A DNA stretch of 64,000 bases, from NCBI RefSeq assembly GCF_963665245.1, contig NZ_OY762268.1:682001-746000 (forward strand). Direction: 5' to 3'. The translations under genes and the position numbers were made by a program. Below the pieces are notes generated by a model that worked only from the letters and a program-made list of their open reading frames with translations, searched no databases and had not been told where the DNA came from. Below, one piece after another: positions 8,135 to 17,171 of this stretch; position 1 is the first letter of the stretch; each line of letters begins with the position of its first letter. The DNA comes from an uncultured Paludibaculum sp. GTDB taxonomy: Bacteria; Acidobacteriota; Terriglobia; Bryobacterales; Bryobacteraceae.

Positions 8135-11100
8135 TCAAAAGTTCAGCCGTAGGCCGAAGCGGAACTGGCGCTCGGAGTTCACGTCGGAACGGGTGCTGGT
8201 GATCTGCAGGAAGGTGCCTGGCGTGCTGACGTTGGCGGCCGGGTTCGAGAACTTGGGCGTGTTCGTCAGGTTGAATGCCTCCGCCTTGAATTGCACGTTG
8301 ATCCGCTCGAGAATCGCGAAGGTGCGGAAGATACTCATGTCCGTATTGAACAACCCAGGCCCCCGCAGGGTGTTGCGGCCCGTAGTGCCGAAGCGCGCGC
8401 CCGTCACCGCCGCGAAGGCGTTGGTGGCGTAGTAGGGCTGCCCCGTGCCGATGCCGCCCAGATAGACGACCTCACCCACCTGATCGGCGGTCTGGGTATT
8501 GCCGGGGGCATTCAGCGTGCTGCCATCGGCGGTTACGCTGAACGGACCGCCCGAGTAATAGACGAGCGTACCGTTGGTCTGCCAACCGCCGAGCAAGCCC
8601 ATCGCCAGCCGGTTGGTATTTGCGAAGCGCTTCCCTTTGCCGAAGGGGAGTTCGTACGCTCCGCCGACGGTGAAGGCATGCGTGCGGTCATAGCCTGCGA
8701 CGGCGCGGTTGCGGTTGAACACCGGATCCCAGTTGAAGGTGAGATCGGTGGTCCAGCCGTCCTCGTCAGTCATGTTGATGGCCTTCGACCACGTGTAGTT
8801 CATGCGGATCATGGCGCCGCTGGAGAAGGACTTGTTGAGGCTGGCCTGCATGGAGTGGTAGTTCGCATCCAGGTAGCCGTTCCACATCCACGTGTTGGCG
8901 GTGCGTCCGTAGAGGGCGGCCAGGGGACGCCCGTTGTTGCCGCCGCCGGGTCCCGCTGCGTTGATCTCTTTGTCGGCAAACTGATTGGTGGTCTTGGTGC
9001 CGACATAGCCCAGAGTGCCGATGAAGGCGCCGGGCAGTTCGCGCTCCAGAATGAAGTTCCACGATTGGATGTAGCCGCGCTTGAGCGTTCCCGCATAAGG
9101 GCTGCGGTTCTCGACCGTGCCCGGCAGGACGATGCTGCCGGAGGTGAGATCCGGAGTGGCAATGGCCGGGATGCCCGAGGCCAGCGTGTTCACATAGCTG
9201 AAACTGCTGTCGGCCTGGAAGGTGGCGGCGATGGTCGCCGGGTAAGGTCCACGCAGCGGGCGGGACACCGGCAGCGGGTCGAAGGTGATGCCGTAACCGC
9301 TGCGGATGACGCTTTTCTGTCCCAGCCGGTAGGCAAACCCGACGCGCGGCGCGAACAGCTTCTTGCTGAAGCCGACTCCGACGTCGTCCGGGTTATCGGC
9401 TATGCCGCCGATGGTGACCAGGTTGGTGGCGGGGTCCCAGCGCTCCAGACCGCGGTCGGCGCGGGTGAGAGTGGGATAGAGCTCCCAGCGCAGTCCGATG
9501 TTGAGGGTGAGGTTGCGGGAGGCTTGCCAGCGATCGCGGATGTAGAAGCCGTACTGCCATTCGCGCGTGGTCATCAGCAGGTTCTGAACGCTCTTGCCTT
9601 CGGAGTAAGGAAGGCCGAGAAGGAAAGAGGCGTAGGCGTTGTAGAGGTTGGGCGAGGCTCCACCGTTCAGTGCGGTGGTGCCGGCGTTGAAAGTGAAACC
9701 ACCGCGCGGGCCGCTGCCGACCTCAGGCTGCCAGTGGTTCATGGCGTGGCGTACGATATCGACGCCGAAGCGTAGATTGTGGCCGCCGCGGACCCAACTC
9801 ACGTTCGTGGTCCCGCTATAGCTGGAATCGTGGCGGAAACTGGGTTGCGAGGCGGCGGTCGTACCAATGGTGGTGTAACCCGTGCTGAAGGCGAACGACG
9901 GCCAGCCGCTCTGGCGGATGTCGGAGCCGTTGGTGCCGGGGATGCCGAGTGTATCCAGACCGACATTCGTGCCGTAGCCGGGCATCGTGCTGTCCTGATC
10001 GAGGCGCGTATAGCCGAACGTGCCGTCGATGACGATGGTGGGACTCAAGGTGTAGGTGTGACCGACGGTAGCCAGCTGAACTTTCGTGTCGCCAGTGCCC
10101 GGGCTCCCGCTGCACAGGCCCGGACCCACCGCGTCGCCCAATACCGCCTGACAGGTCACCAGCGCATTCATGCGGCTGTATTTTCCCCAGATGGCGTGTT
10201 TTTCGTTGCGGTTGTAGTTGACCTTCAGATCCCAATTGTGACGATCCATCGCCTGCGTGCCGACATTGTAGAAGTTGTTCGTCGTGCCACTGAGATTCGG
10301 CTGGGGCACATAGTTCTGAACTTTCAAAGCGGTCTGGCTGAGGCGGCTGACCGGAATGGTATTGCCGGCGAAAGCGGTGCGGCCGGTGCCATTCGCGTTT
10401 CCAGTCAACGGGTCATAGATCAGCGTACTGTAAGCGCCGAAATTCCCCTCCCTTTGATCGGCTGTCGCCACCGTGTAGTAGCTGGAGGAACCCGTGGAAC
10501 CCAGCCGCTCGAAGGTGCCTTCGTAGCCGCCAAAAAAGAAGAGCTTGTTCTTGATAATGGGGCCGCTGAATGTGCCGCCGTCGATATTGGTGGTGCTTCT
10601 CGGCTTTTGCCTGTTAGCAGGCAGGAAGAAGTTGCGGGAGCGCAGTTTCTGATTGTCGTGGTAAGCAAACCCAACCCCATGAAACTCGTTGGTGCCGCTC
10701 TTCGTGGTCACCGTGACAGACGCACCACCGGCCATGCCCTGTTCGGCATCGAAGGCATTGGTGGAGACGTTCACGGTCTCGATGGTTTCCGCGGGTGCGA
10801 CGTAAAGGGCGTGGTGAGGGAGCCACACGAAGACGTTGGCCGCCCCATCCACGCGCGTATTGTTGTTGTTGCGCGCCGTGCCGTTGACGTTCGTCGTCAG
10901 CGAGCGCGCCGGTGTATCATTCACCGAGTTTTGAAAGAGTGCCGGCGTGGTACCGGGTACAAGATTAATGAGGGCCTGATAATTACGATATGCATTCAGT
11001 GGAAGAGTAGTAACTGCCTTTTGACTAATGTTGGCGCTGACTTGTGAAGTATCCGTTTGTAATTCGACCCCGCCTCCCGAGACAGTCACTGATTCCGAAG

Positions 11101-11461
11101 AGGAGCCTACTTCGAGCCGCAGCGTTGTTCGATTTACAACATTGATTACAACCTCTAACCCTGTTTGCGTTACCGGTTTGAAGCCATCAGCCTTCGCCGA
11201 AAGATCATAAGTCCCTGCCAGAACATTGTTGAAAGTAAAGCGACCCTGGTCGTCGGATTTAGTGGAAAGATTTGCGCCGGTGCTTTTGCTGGCGAGAGAC
11301 ACCGAGGCGTTAGGCACCACGGCGCCACTGGGGTCCTCCACGGTGCCGATTACGGTGCCATAGAGAGTTTGGCTCCAGGCCGCGGGCTCATAGAGCGCGC
11401 AGAGGCAGAGGAGCGTCAGAAGAGGAAGTGCTGCCCGTAATGGATGGAATGATATTTTCAA
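8135..11461 (-). CDS. Oar-like TonB-dependent receptor with N-terminal carboxypeptidase-regulatory-like domain
   Basis: I chose the TTG at 11461: it has GAGG 8 nt upstream and begins a clear signal peptide (MKISFHPLRAALPLLTLLCLCALYEP). The open frame runs 252 bp further upstream, but that stretch has no homology-like features. The 1108-residue protein has a beta-sandwich domain (about 30-115: VIGTVEDPSGAVVPNASVSL ... GRFTFNNVLAGTYDLSAKADGF), a plug (about 120-260, with QGMAGGASVTVTTKSGTNEF) and a long outer-membrane barrel. It ends in LRLNF, an aromatic C-terminus as in many barrels. Acidobacteria carry many such receptors, often for glycans; the ligand here is unknown. It stands alone, without a SusD-like partner. 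Confidence 0.9.
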   Translation of the reverse strand: MKISFHPLRAALPLLTLLCLCALYEPAAWSQTLYGTVIGTVEDPSGAVVPNASVSLASKSTGANLSTKSDDQGRFTFNNVLAGTYDLSAKADGFKPVTQTGLEVVINVVNRTTLRLEVGSSSESVTVSGGGVELQTDTSQVSANISQKAVTTLPLNAYRNYQALINLVPGTTPALFQNSVNDTPARSLTTNVNGTARNNNNTRVDGAANVFVWLPHHALYVAPAETIETVNVSTNAFDAEQGMAGGASVTVTTKSGTNEFHGVGFAYHDNQKLRSRNFFLPANRQKPRSTTNIDGGTFSGPIIKNKLFFFGGYEGTFERLGSTGSSSYYTVATADQREGNFGAYSTLIYDPLTGNANGTGRTAFAGNTIPVSRLSQTALKVQNYVPQPNLSGTTNNFYNVGTQAMDRHNWDLKVNYNRNEKHAIWGKYSRMNALVTCQAVLGDAVGPGLCSGSPGTGDTKVQLATVGHTYTLSPTIVIDGTFGYTRLDQDSTMPGYGTNVGLDTLGIPGTNGSDIRQSGWPSFAFSTGYTTIGTTAASQPSFRHDSSYSGTTNVSWVRGGHNLRFGVDIVRHAMNHWQPEVGSGPRGGFTFNAGTTALNGGASPNLYNAYASFLLGLPYSEGKSVQNLLMTTREWQYGFYIRDRWQASRNLTLNIGLRWELYPTLTRADRGLERWDPATNLVTIGGIADNPDDVGVGFSKKLFAPRVGFAYRLGQKSVIRSGYGITFDPLPVSRPLRGPYPATIAATFQADSSFSYVNTLASGIPAIATPDLTSGSIVLPGTVENRSPYAGTLKRGYIQSWNFILERELPGAFIGTLGYVGTKTTNQFADKEINAAGPGGGNNGRPLAALYGRTANTWMWNGYLDANYHSMQASLNKSFSSGAMIRMNYTWSKAINMTDEDGWTTDLTFNWDPVFNRNRAVAGYDRTHAFTVGGAYELPFGKGKRFANTNRLAMGLLGGWQTNGTLVYYSGGPFSVTADGSTLNAPGNTQTADQVGEVVYLGGIGTGQPYYATNAFAAVTGARFGTTGRNTLRGPGLFNTDMSIFRTFAILERINVQFKAEAFNLTNTPKFSNPAANVSTPGTFLQITSTRSDVNSERQFRFGLRLNF

Positions 11462-11757
11462 TCGAGCTACCTCATGGAATTCGAATCTGACCGGAAAAGG
11501 TGCGCCGCTGCATCTCCGGCGAATCGGCACACTTCTCCCGCTAACTATTTCAAGGCACACCTTGCCTGTTATTTGCCGGAGCGTGGAATACTGATAATGG
11601 AAGCGTCTACGCGGGCCCTTACGCAGCTTGGGTAATAATCTTGGTTTGAAGTTACCATATCGCGTCGAACTATCCAATGGCCACACGTGCCTAAGAATGT
11701 AAAAACTGGCCACCCCAACTAACTCAAGTGGGCCACTGCAGATTGCAGCCCAACCGC

Positions 11758-12160
11758 CTCACCGGACGAAGCCACGCTACGAACCGCGACTGGGAAGGAG
11801 TCAACCATGGCCCTGCGGGCCGCAAAAGTGGATGAAGCCGCGTTACGAACCCCAACCGTAAGGGAGGGGCCTCCGCTCGCTGCGAACCGCGCACGTCAGT
11901 AAGCGGGTACCAGTTCCGAACGTGTCGTCAACGGAGTGGTCTCGCGCCCGCTGCGAACCGCGCACGTCAGTAAGCGGGCACCTGTCGCGAGCGTGTCTTC
12001 AACGGAGTTGTCCTCCTCTGCCCTACGAGCCGCGACGGGGAAGGAGTCAACCGTGGCCCTGCGGGCCGCCAAAGCGGAGGAAGCCATCCAACCGGGCCCA
12101 GTCCCGGAGCGTGAGCGACGGGCTCCCAGCGTGTCTTCAACGAATAGCTCCCGATCAACG
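11758..12160. repeat. R2 mosaic intergenic repeat cluster A (in the 911-bp gap before argF)
   Basis: The gap 11462-12372 has no credible gene. It is built from short modules found in four other gaps. Examples: CGCGCACGTCAGTAAGCGGG occurs twice here (11890s and 11960s) and once near 27040. GACTGGGAAGGAGTCAACC and a near copy GACGGGGAAGGAGTCAACC both precede GGCCCTGCGGGCCGC. The module GGGCCCAGTCCCGGAGCGTG is the reverse complement of modules at 39110 and 54120. The apparent short frames here are translations of the repeat. Confidence 0.75.
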
Positions 12161-12306
12161 CTGTACAGGACACCAGCATGCACGACCAGCCCCAAGGCCC
12201 CAACGACGCCCTCAAGCCAAACCGAACCATGACGGCCTCAATAGCCCCATACGGGCTCCTCCAAGCCAACGAGTGGGTCCACCCAGCCTCATCCCCATCT
12301 CCAGGC

Positions 12307-12335
12307 TTGACCCCGTCCTCAAAATGTGTAATTAT
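12307..12335 (+). promoter_or_regulatory. Candidate sigma-70-like promoter for argFGHR
   Basis: TTGACC at 12307-12312 is followed after 16-17 bp by TAATTAT (12329-12335). The -10 region lies within the first ARG-box-like site, as expected for a repressible promoter. The transcript would start about 25-35 nt before the argF ATG. This is pattern matching only; promoter motifs in this phylum are poorly defined. Confidence 0.4.
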
Positions 12336-12360
12336 TCACTTGAGCGAATAACTATTCATT
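12323..12360 (+). promoter_or_regulatory. Tandem ARG-box-like operators upstream of argF
   Basis: Two 14-bp cores lie 20 bp apart centre to centre. Box 2, CGAATAACTATTCA (12345-12358), matches the ArgR consensus TGAATnnnnATTCA at nine of ten fixed positions. Box 1, TGTGTAATTATTCA (12325-12338), has a perfect right half. As 18-bp boxes they are separated by 2 bp, the kind of spacing known for ArgR hexamer sites. They form an AT-rich island in GC-rich DNA, 14 bp before the argF start, and argR is the fourth gene of the same operon, so feedback repression by arginine is likely. Confidence 0.65.
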
Positions 12361-12372
12361 AGCTCCTTCGCC

Positions 12373-13356
12373 ATGTACCCCAAGCCCGGGAGTTCAGAAT
12401 TGACCAAACCCCAGCCGCCTCTCTCGCTGCCTCGTATTGCCGCGGGCGATCTCACTAGCGACCTCGACCTCACTGTCCCCGAACTCCAAACCCTGCTTCG
12501 CCTCGCGGCCGATATCAAACGCCACCCCGGCCACTACCGCACCGCCCTCAGCGGCCGTATCATCAGCCTGCTCTTCGAGAAGCCCTCTCTCCGCACGCGC
12601 ATCACCTTTGAAGTCGCGGCCAAACAGCTCGGCGGCGACGCCATCCTGAACATCGGCCCCATTGGTGGCCGCGAACCCGTGGCCGACGTCGCCCGCAACC
12701 TGGAGCGCTGGACCGACCTCATCGTCGCCCGCACCTTCGACCAGAAGACCGTCGACGACCTCGCCCGCTTCGCCAGCATCCCGGTCATCAACGCGCTCAG
12801 CGACATGTACCACCCCTGCCAGGTGCTCGCCGACATGCAGACCCTGCGCGAGCATTGGGGCTGCCTCGAAAATCGCAAGCTCGCCTTCGTCGGCGACGGC
12901 AACAACGTCGCTCACTCGCTCATGCTCAACGCCGCCCGGTTGGGCCTGAACTTCGCCTGCATCATCCCGCCCGGCTACGAACCCAACGAGTCCATCGTCG
13001 CCCAGGCTCGTGAGTTCGGAAAGACCACCGGAGCCGATATCCAGGTCACCAACGATCTCGACGAAGGACTCAAGGACGCCAACGGCGTCTACACCGACGT
13101 TTGGGCCTCCATGGGCCAGGAGCACGAGGCCGCCGAACGCGCCCGCGTCTTCGCGCCTTACCAGGTCAATGCCGGCCTGATGGCCAAGGCCGCTCCCGGA
13201 GCGCTCTTCCTCCACTGCCTGCCCGCCCACCGCGAGGAAGAGGTCACCAATCAGGTCATCGAGTCGCCCGTCTCCGTCATCTTCGACCAGGCCGAGAATC
13301 GCCTCCACGCGCAAAAGGCACTCATCCTGATGCTGCTGGATGGCCCGGCCCGATAA
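12373..13356 (+). CDS. argF: Ornithine carbamoyltransferase
   Basis: 327 residues. It converts ornithine and carbamoyl phosphate to citrulline in the cytosol (arginine biosynthesis). The carbamoyl-phosphate loop is EKPSLRTR, the SxRTR variant found in many OTCs. HPCQVLAD is the second conserved site and LHCLPAHREEEV carries the ornithine-side HCLPAHR motif. DVWASMGQE is also present. The start codon lacks an obvious Shine-Dalgarno sequence (TTAGCTCCTTCGCC precedes it), so translation may depend on a short or leaderless transcript. First gene of argF-argG-argH-argR, with ARG-box-like sites just upstream. Confidence 0.95.
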   Translation: MYPKPGSSELTKPQPPLSLPRIAAGDLTSDLDLTVPELQTLLRLAADIKRHPGHYRTALSGRIISLLFEKPSLRTRITFEVAAKQLGGDAILNIGPIGGREPVADVARNLERWTDLIVARTFDQKTVDDLARFASIPVINALSDMYHPCQVLADMQTLREHWGCLENRKLAFVGDGNNVAHSLMLNAARLGLNFACIIPPGYEPNESIVAQAREFGKTTGADIQVTNDLDEGLKDANGVYTDVWASMGQEHEAAERARVFAPYQVNAGLMAKAAPGALFLHCLPAHREEEVTNQVIESPVSVIFDQAENRLHAQKALILMLLDGPAR

Positions 13357-13458
13357 CGCACTTTGACCGCGCGGCGCACCGGGCCCAGCCCTACAGGAGA
13401 CGTTTATCCGGCCCGCCGCCGCGAGAGAAACGCTACAGTAATTCAGAGGAACGCCATT

Positions 13459-14688
13459 ATGTCCAATCCCAAGAAAGTCGCGCTCGCCTACTCCGGCGGT
13501 CTCGACACTTCCATCATCATTCCGTGGCTCAAAGAGAACTATGGCTGCGAAGTCGTGGCCGTCTGCGGTGACATCGGCCAGGGCGGCGACGAACTCAAGG
13601 GCCTCAAGGCCAAGGCCAAGAAGACGGGCGCGTCCGAGTGTTACGTCGCCGACATGCGCGAGGAATTCGTCGCCCAGTACCTCTGGAAGATGGTCCGCGC
13701 CGGTGGCATCTACGAGCACAAGTATCTCCTGGGCACCTCCATCGCCCGCCCGCTGCTGGCCAAGCGCCAGGTGGAAGTCGCTCTCGAAACCGGCTGCGAC
13801 GCACTCGCCCACGGCTGCACCGGCAAGGGCAACGACCAGGTTCGGTTCGAGCTCACCTACAAAGCCTTCGCTCCGCACCTGCCCGTCATCGCACCCTGGC
13901 GCGAATGGGACATCATCTCCCGCGAAGATGCCATCGAGTACGCCGCCAAGCACAACGTGCCCATCGCGCAGACCACCAAGAAGATCTACTCGCGCGACCG
14001 CAACATCTGGCACATCTCCCACGAAGGCGGAGCCCTGGAAGATCCCATCAACGCGGCCCCCGACGAGATCTGGATGCTCACCAAGAGCCCGGCCGAGGCG
14101 CCCGACAAGCCCGCCAAGGTCACCATCGGTTTTGAAGCCGGCACGCCCGTAAGCATCAACGGCAAGCCCGCGAAGAGCGCTCTCGCCCTGCTCGAACAGC
14201 TCAACAAGATCGGCGCCGCCCACGGCATCGGCCGCATCGACCTCGTCGAGAACCGCTTCGTCGGCATGAAGTCGCGCGGCTGCTACGAAACCCCCGGCGG
14301 CACGCTCATCATGTACGCCCACCGCGAGCTCGAGTCCCTCACACTCGACAAGAGCACCCTGCACTACAAGCAGAAGCTCGCACTCGACTACGCCGAGATG
14401 GTCTACAACGGCCTCTGGTTCACCCCGCTCCGCGAGGCCCTCGACGCCTTCTTCGACGAGACCTCCAAGCCCGTCACCGGTGAAGTCACTCTCAAGCTCT
14501 ACAAGGGCAATATCGAGCCCGTCTCGCGCAAGTCGCCCAATTCGCTCTACTCCCTCGACATCGCCAGCTTCACCATGGGCTCCAGCTACGACCAGAAGGA
14601 CGCCTTCGGCTTCATCAACCTCATCGGCCTGCCGATGAAGGTCAAGGCCTTGCTGGAACAGTCCAAGAAGCAAGGGAAGACGAAGTAA
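13459..14688 (+). CDS. argG: Argininosuccinate synthase
   Basis: The ATG at 13459 is preferred over earlier in-frame starts because it follows AGAGGA at a good distance and gives the normal N-terminus (MSNPKKVALAYSGGLDTS). The 409-residue enzyme joins citrulline and aspartate using ATP. The PP-loop is AYSGGLDTSI; GCTGKGNDQVRFEL is the citrulline/aspartate site, and KIYSRDRNIWHISHEGG is conserved too. It lies about 100 bp after argF, and its TAA overlaps the argH ATG by one base, so expression should be coupled. Confidence 0.97.
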   Translation: MSNPKKVALAYSGGLDTSIIIPWLKENYGCEVVAVCGDIGQGGDELKGLKAKAKKTGASECYVADMREEFVAQYLWKMVRAGGIYEHKYLLGTSIARPLLAKRQVEVALETGCDALAHGCTGKGNDQVRFELTYKAFAPHLPVIAPWREWDIISREDAIEYAAKHNVPIAQTTKKIYSRDRNIWHISHEGGALEDPINAAPDEIWMLTKSPAEAPDKPAKVTIGFEAGTPVSINGKPAKSALALLEQLNKIGAAHGIGRIDLVENRFVGMKSRGCYETPGGTLIMYAHRELESLTLDKSTLHYKQKLALDYAEMVYNGLWFTPLREALDAFFDETSKPVTGEVTLKLYKGNIEPVSRKSPNSLYSLDIASFTMGSSYDQKDAFGFINLIGLPMKVKALLEQSKKQGKTK

Positions 14689-16052
14689 TGAAGCTCTGGG
14701 GCGGCAGATTTGAATCCGGCCCGTCGGAGGTCTTCCAGCGGTTCTCGTGGTCTCTCCACTTCGACCGCCGGCTCTTCCGTGTGGACGTCCTCGGCTCCAT
14801 CGCCTACGCGCGTGCCCTCACGCGCGTAGGCATCCTAAACGACGAGGAGTGCTCAACGCTGTGCGAGGCCCTGGCCTCGATTCCGGAGCCCCCGCCCGAC
14901 GCTCCGGATGAAGACATCCATACCTACGTCATCCGCCTCCTCAAAGAGAAGGCGGGCACCGTCGCCGACAAGATGCACACCGGCCGCAGCCGCAACGAGC
15001 AGGTGTCGCTCGACGTCCGCTTCTGGCTGCGCGAGGAGATCGACCGCACCCGCGGTCTGCTGCGCGCCCTCATGGGCGATCTGCTCGACTTCGCCGCCAA
15101 GCACGTCGACACCGTCGTCGCCGGCTACACCCACATGCGCCGCGCCCAGCCCGTCACCTGGGCCCACTACCTCCTCGCTTACTTCGAAGCCTTCGCCCGC
15201 GACCACGAGCGCTTCAGCCAGACCCGCGCCCGTGTCAATCGCATGCCCCTGGGCTCCGGAGCTCTGGCCGGCTCCGGCTTCCCCATCGACCGTGAGGAAC
15301 TCGCGGCCGAACTCGGTTTCCAGGGCGTCACCAACAACAGCATGGACGTCAGCGCCGATCGCGACTTCCTGCTCGACTACCTCTCCTGCGCCAGCACCTG
15401 CATGCTGCACCTCTCGCGCCTCGCCGAGGACTGGATTCTCTACAGCTCCGACGAGTTCGCCTGGCTCCAGTTGGGCGATGGCGTTACCAGCGGCTCCTCC
15501 CTCATGCCGCAAAAGAAGAATCCCGATTCGCTGGAACTCATCCGTGGTAAATGTGGCCGCGTCTTCGCCGCCTATACGTCGCTCATGATGACCATGAAGG
15601 GTCTGCCCATGACCTACAATCGCGACATGCAGGAGGATAAGGAGCCGCTCTTCGACGCCGTCGACCAGCTCACCATGTCCCTTGAGATGGCCAGCGTCGT
15701 CGTCCAGACCACCACGCTGAATCCCCAGCCCGCTCTCCACGCCGCCGAGGAAGGCTGGCTCGTCGCCACTGACCTCGCCGAGGCCCTCTCCCGCTCCGGT
15801 GTGGCCTTCCATCAGGCCCATCAGCTCGTGGGCAGTCTCGTCCTCGAAAGCGTCCGGGAGAACAAGAAGCCCTCCGAGTGGACCGCGGCCGATCTCACCG
15901 CCTTCGACCGTCGCTTCAAACCGGAAATGGCCGCACTCATGAATCCCGCCGAGGGCATGAAAACCCGCACTTCCAAAGGGGGCACCGCGCCCTCGACAGT
16001 TACCGTTGCCCTGGCCGAAGCACGCCAGCGGCTGGAGTCCATGTCGTCATGA
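14688..16052 (+). CDS. argH: Argininosuccinate lyase
   Basis: 454 residues; splits argininosuccinate into arginine and fumarate. The start MKLWGGRFESGPSEVFQRFS is the standard N-terminus. The fumarase/aspartase superfamily signature is GSSLMPQKKNPDSLELIRGK (serine loop with the catalytic Ser and Lys). HTGRSRNEQVSLD and YTHMRRAQPVTW are the other two active-site segments. It overlaps argG by 1 nt and argR by 4 nt (ATGA), so argG-argH-argR form one translationally coupled unit. Confidence 0.97.
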   Translation: MKLWGGRFESGPSEVFQRFSWSLHFDRRLFRVDVLGSIAYARALTRVGILNDEECSTLCEALASIPEPPPDAPDEDIHTYVIRLLKEKAGTVADKMHTGRSRNEQVSLDVRFWLREEIDRTRGLLRALMGDLLDFAAKHVDTVVAGYTHMRRAQPVTWAHYLLAYFEAFARDHERFSQTRARVNRMPLGSGALAGSGFPIDREELAAELGFQGVTNNSMDVSADRDFLLDYLSCASTCMLHLSRLAEDWILYSSDEFAWLQLGDGVTSGSSLMPQKKNPDSLELIRGKCGRVFAAYTSLMMTMKGLPMTYNRDMQEDKEPLFDAVDQLTMSLEMASVVVQTTTLNPQPALHAAEEGWLVATDLAEALSRSGVAFHQAHQLVGSLVLESVRENKKPSEWTAADLTAFDRRFKPEMAALMNPAEGMKTRTSKGGTAPSTVTVALAEARQRLESMSS

Positions 16053-16483
16053 CCAAGAACTATCGCCAAGGACAGATCCTCAAGCTGATTCGCACCAGGA
16101 AGATCGGCACGCAGGAAGAACTCGCCCGCGAGCTGAAGGAAGAGGGCATCGAGACCACGCAGGTGACGCTGTCGCGCGACATCCGCGAACTCGGCCTCGC
16201 CAAAACCGCCGACGGCTACCGCGAGATCCTGCCCGACCCCACCGGCCCCAGCCTCGCCCAGGTGATGACCGAGTACCTCCTCGACGTCCGCCTCGCCCAG
16301 AACATGGTCATCCTCAAGACCTCCACCGGCAGCGCCAACTCGCTGGCCGTGGCGCTCGATCAGGAAGACTGGGCGGAAGTGGCCGGCACCGTCGCCGGCG
16401 ACGACACCGTCCTGGTGGTGTGCTGGGACAACCAGCGCGGCAAGACCGTGCAGGAACGCCTGCTCGGCTACGTCAACCAGTGA
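16049..16483 (+). CDS. argR: Arginine repressor
   Basis: 144 residues starting at the ATG in the ATGA overlap with argH. The N-terminal winged helix contains RTRKIGTQEELARELKEEG and the recognition helix TQVTLSRDIRELGLAK. The C-terminal half (TSTGSANSLAVALDQ, GTVAGDDTVLVV) matches the arginine-binding oligomerisation domain with its GDDT loop. ArgR hexamers bind arginine and repress biosynthetic genes. Its place at the end of the operon, with ARG-box-like sites before argF, suggests autoregulation. Confidence 0.95.
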   Translation: MTKNYRQGQILKLIRTRKIGTQEELARELKEEGIETTQVTLSRDIRELGLAKTADGYREILPDPTGPSLAQVMTEYLLDVRLAQNMVILKTSTGSANSLAVALDQEDWAEVAGTVAGDDTVLVVCWDNQRGKTVQERLLGYVNQ

Positions 16484-16490
16484 CACGCCC

Positions 16491-16937
16491 ATGAGCATTC
16501 TCGGCGCGCCGCTGCCTGTAGGGAGCCCAGCCCCCGACTTCACGCTCAAAGACCATCAAGGCCGCGACATCCGTCTCTCCACCTTGCGCGGCCAGCGCGT
16601 GTTGCTCGTCTTCTACCCCGGCGACGACACGCCGACATGCAGTCTCCAGCTCAGCGAGCTGCGCGACGTGCAGGAGCAGCTTGAGCCTCTGGGCATCCAG
16701 GTCTTCGGCGTCAATCCGGCCAGCGAGGTCAGCCACCAGAAGTTCATCCGCAAACTCTGTTTGCCGTTCCCATTGCTGGTGGACCGCGGCGGCCACGTCG
16801 CCAAGCTCTATAACTGCGGCCTCTGGCTACTCGTGCGCCGCACGGTCTACGTCATCGGCCCCGACGGCCGCATCGAGTTCGCTGAACGCGGCAAGCCCAC
16901 ACCGGAGTGCATCATGGAGGCACTCGCCAAGCCCTGA
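16491..16937 (+). CDS. Peroxiredoxin, AhpC/BCP type
   Basis: 148 residues with a thioredoxin fold. The active site is FYPGDDTPTCSLQ, where the Cys is the peroxidatic residue, placed as in bacterioferritin comigratory protein (the usual form is DDTPGCT). PLPVGSPAPDFTLKDHQG is the typical N-terminus and FGVNPASEVSHQKFIRKL the following helix. Other cysteines (KLCLPFP, LYNCGLW) could resolve the disulfide. It starts 7 bp after argR and is probably cotranscribed with the arginine operon; a functional link is not obvious. Confidence 0.88.
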   Translation: MSILGAPLPVGSPAPDFTLKDHQGRDIRLSTLRGQRVLLVFYPGDDTPTCSLQLSELRDVQEQLEPLGIQVFGVNPASEVSHQKFIRKLCLPFPLLVDRGGHVAKLYNCGLWLLVRRTVYVIGPDGRIEFAERGKPTPECIMEALAKP

Positions 16938-17093
16938 CCGGTCTCACTCGTACTGTTGGCCCCTTGCCACCTCGTGGGCTGCACAGAGCGATCCCCGGAT
17001 ACGACCGCAACTGGACTCGGCAAATCGATCACATACGAAGGCCTCTTCCCGCCCCGGCCGCCCGCAAATACCACGTACCCGTCCCTCCGCGAA

Positions 17094-17137
17094 GTACGGC
17101 GGACCCTCGGTCCGCAGTCGACCCCTGGTCGACTCCC
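17094..17137 (+). repeat. R1 double-hairpin element, copy 1
   Basis: Hairpin 1: GCGGACC-CTC-GGTCCGC. Hairpin 2: AGTCGACC-CCT-GGTCGACT. Preceded by GTAC. It lies in the leader of the sialate O-acetylesterase-like gene. The second stem differs from other copies, but both arms changed together. Confidence 0.85.
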
Positions 17138-17171
17138 TCAGACCACCGAACTCAGTGCTACTGTGTTCTCC

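Noticed and set aside
11462..11713. N-terminal extension of the TonB-dependent receptor frame.
   Set aside because: It precedes a good ribosome site and signal peptide at 11461 and adds 84 residues with no export signal.
12394..14673. A 759-codon open frame on the minus strand across argF-argG.
   Set aside because: It is antisense to two clear genes; high GC at third positions removes stops, and its translation has no fold-like features.
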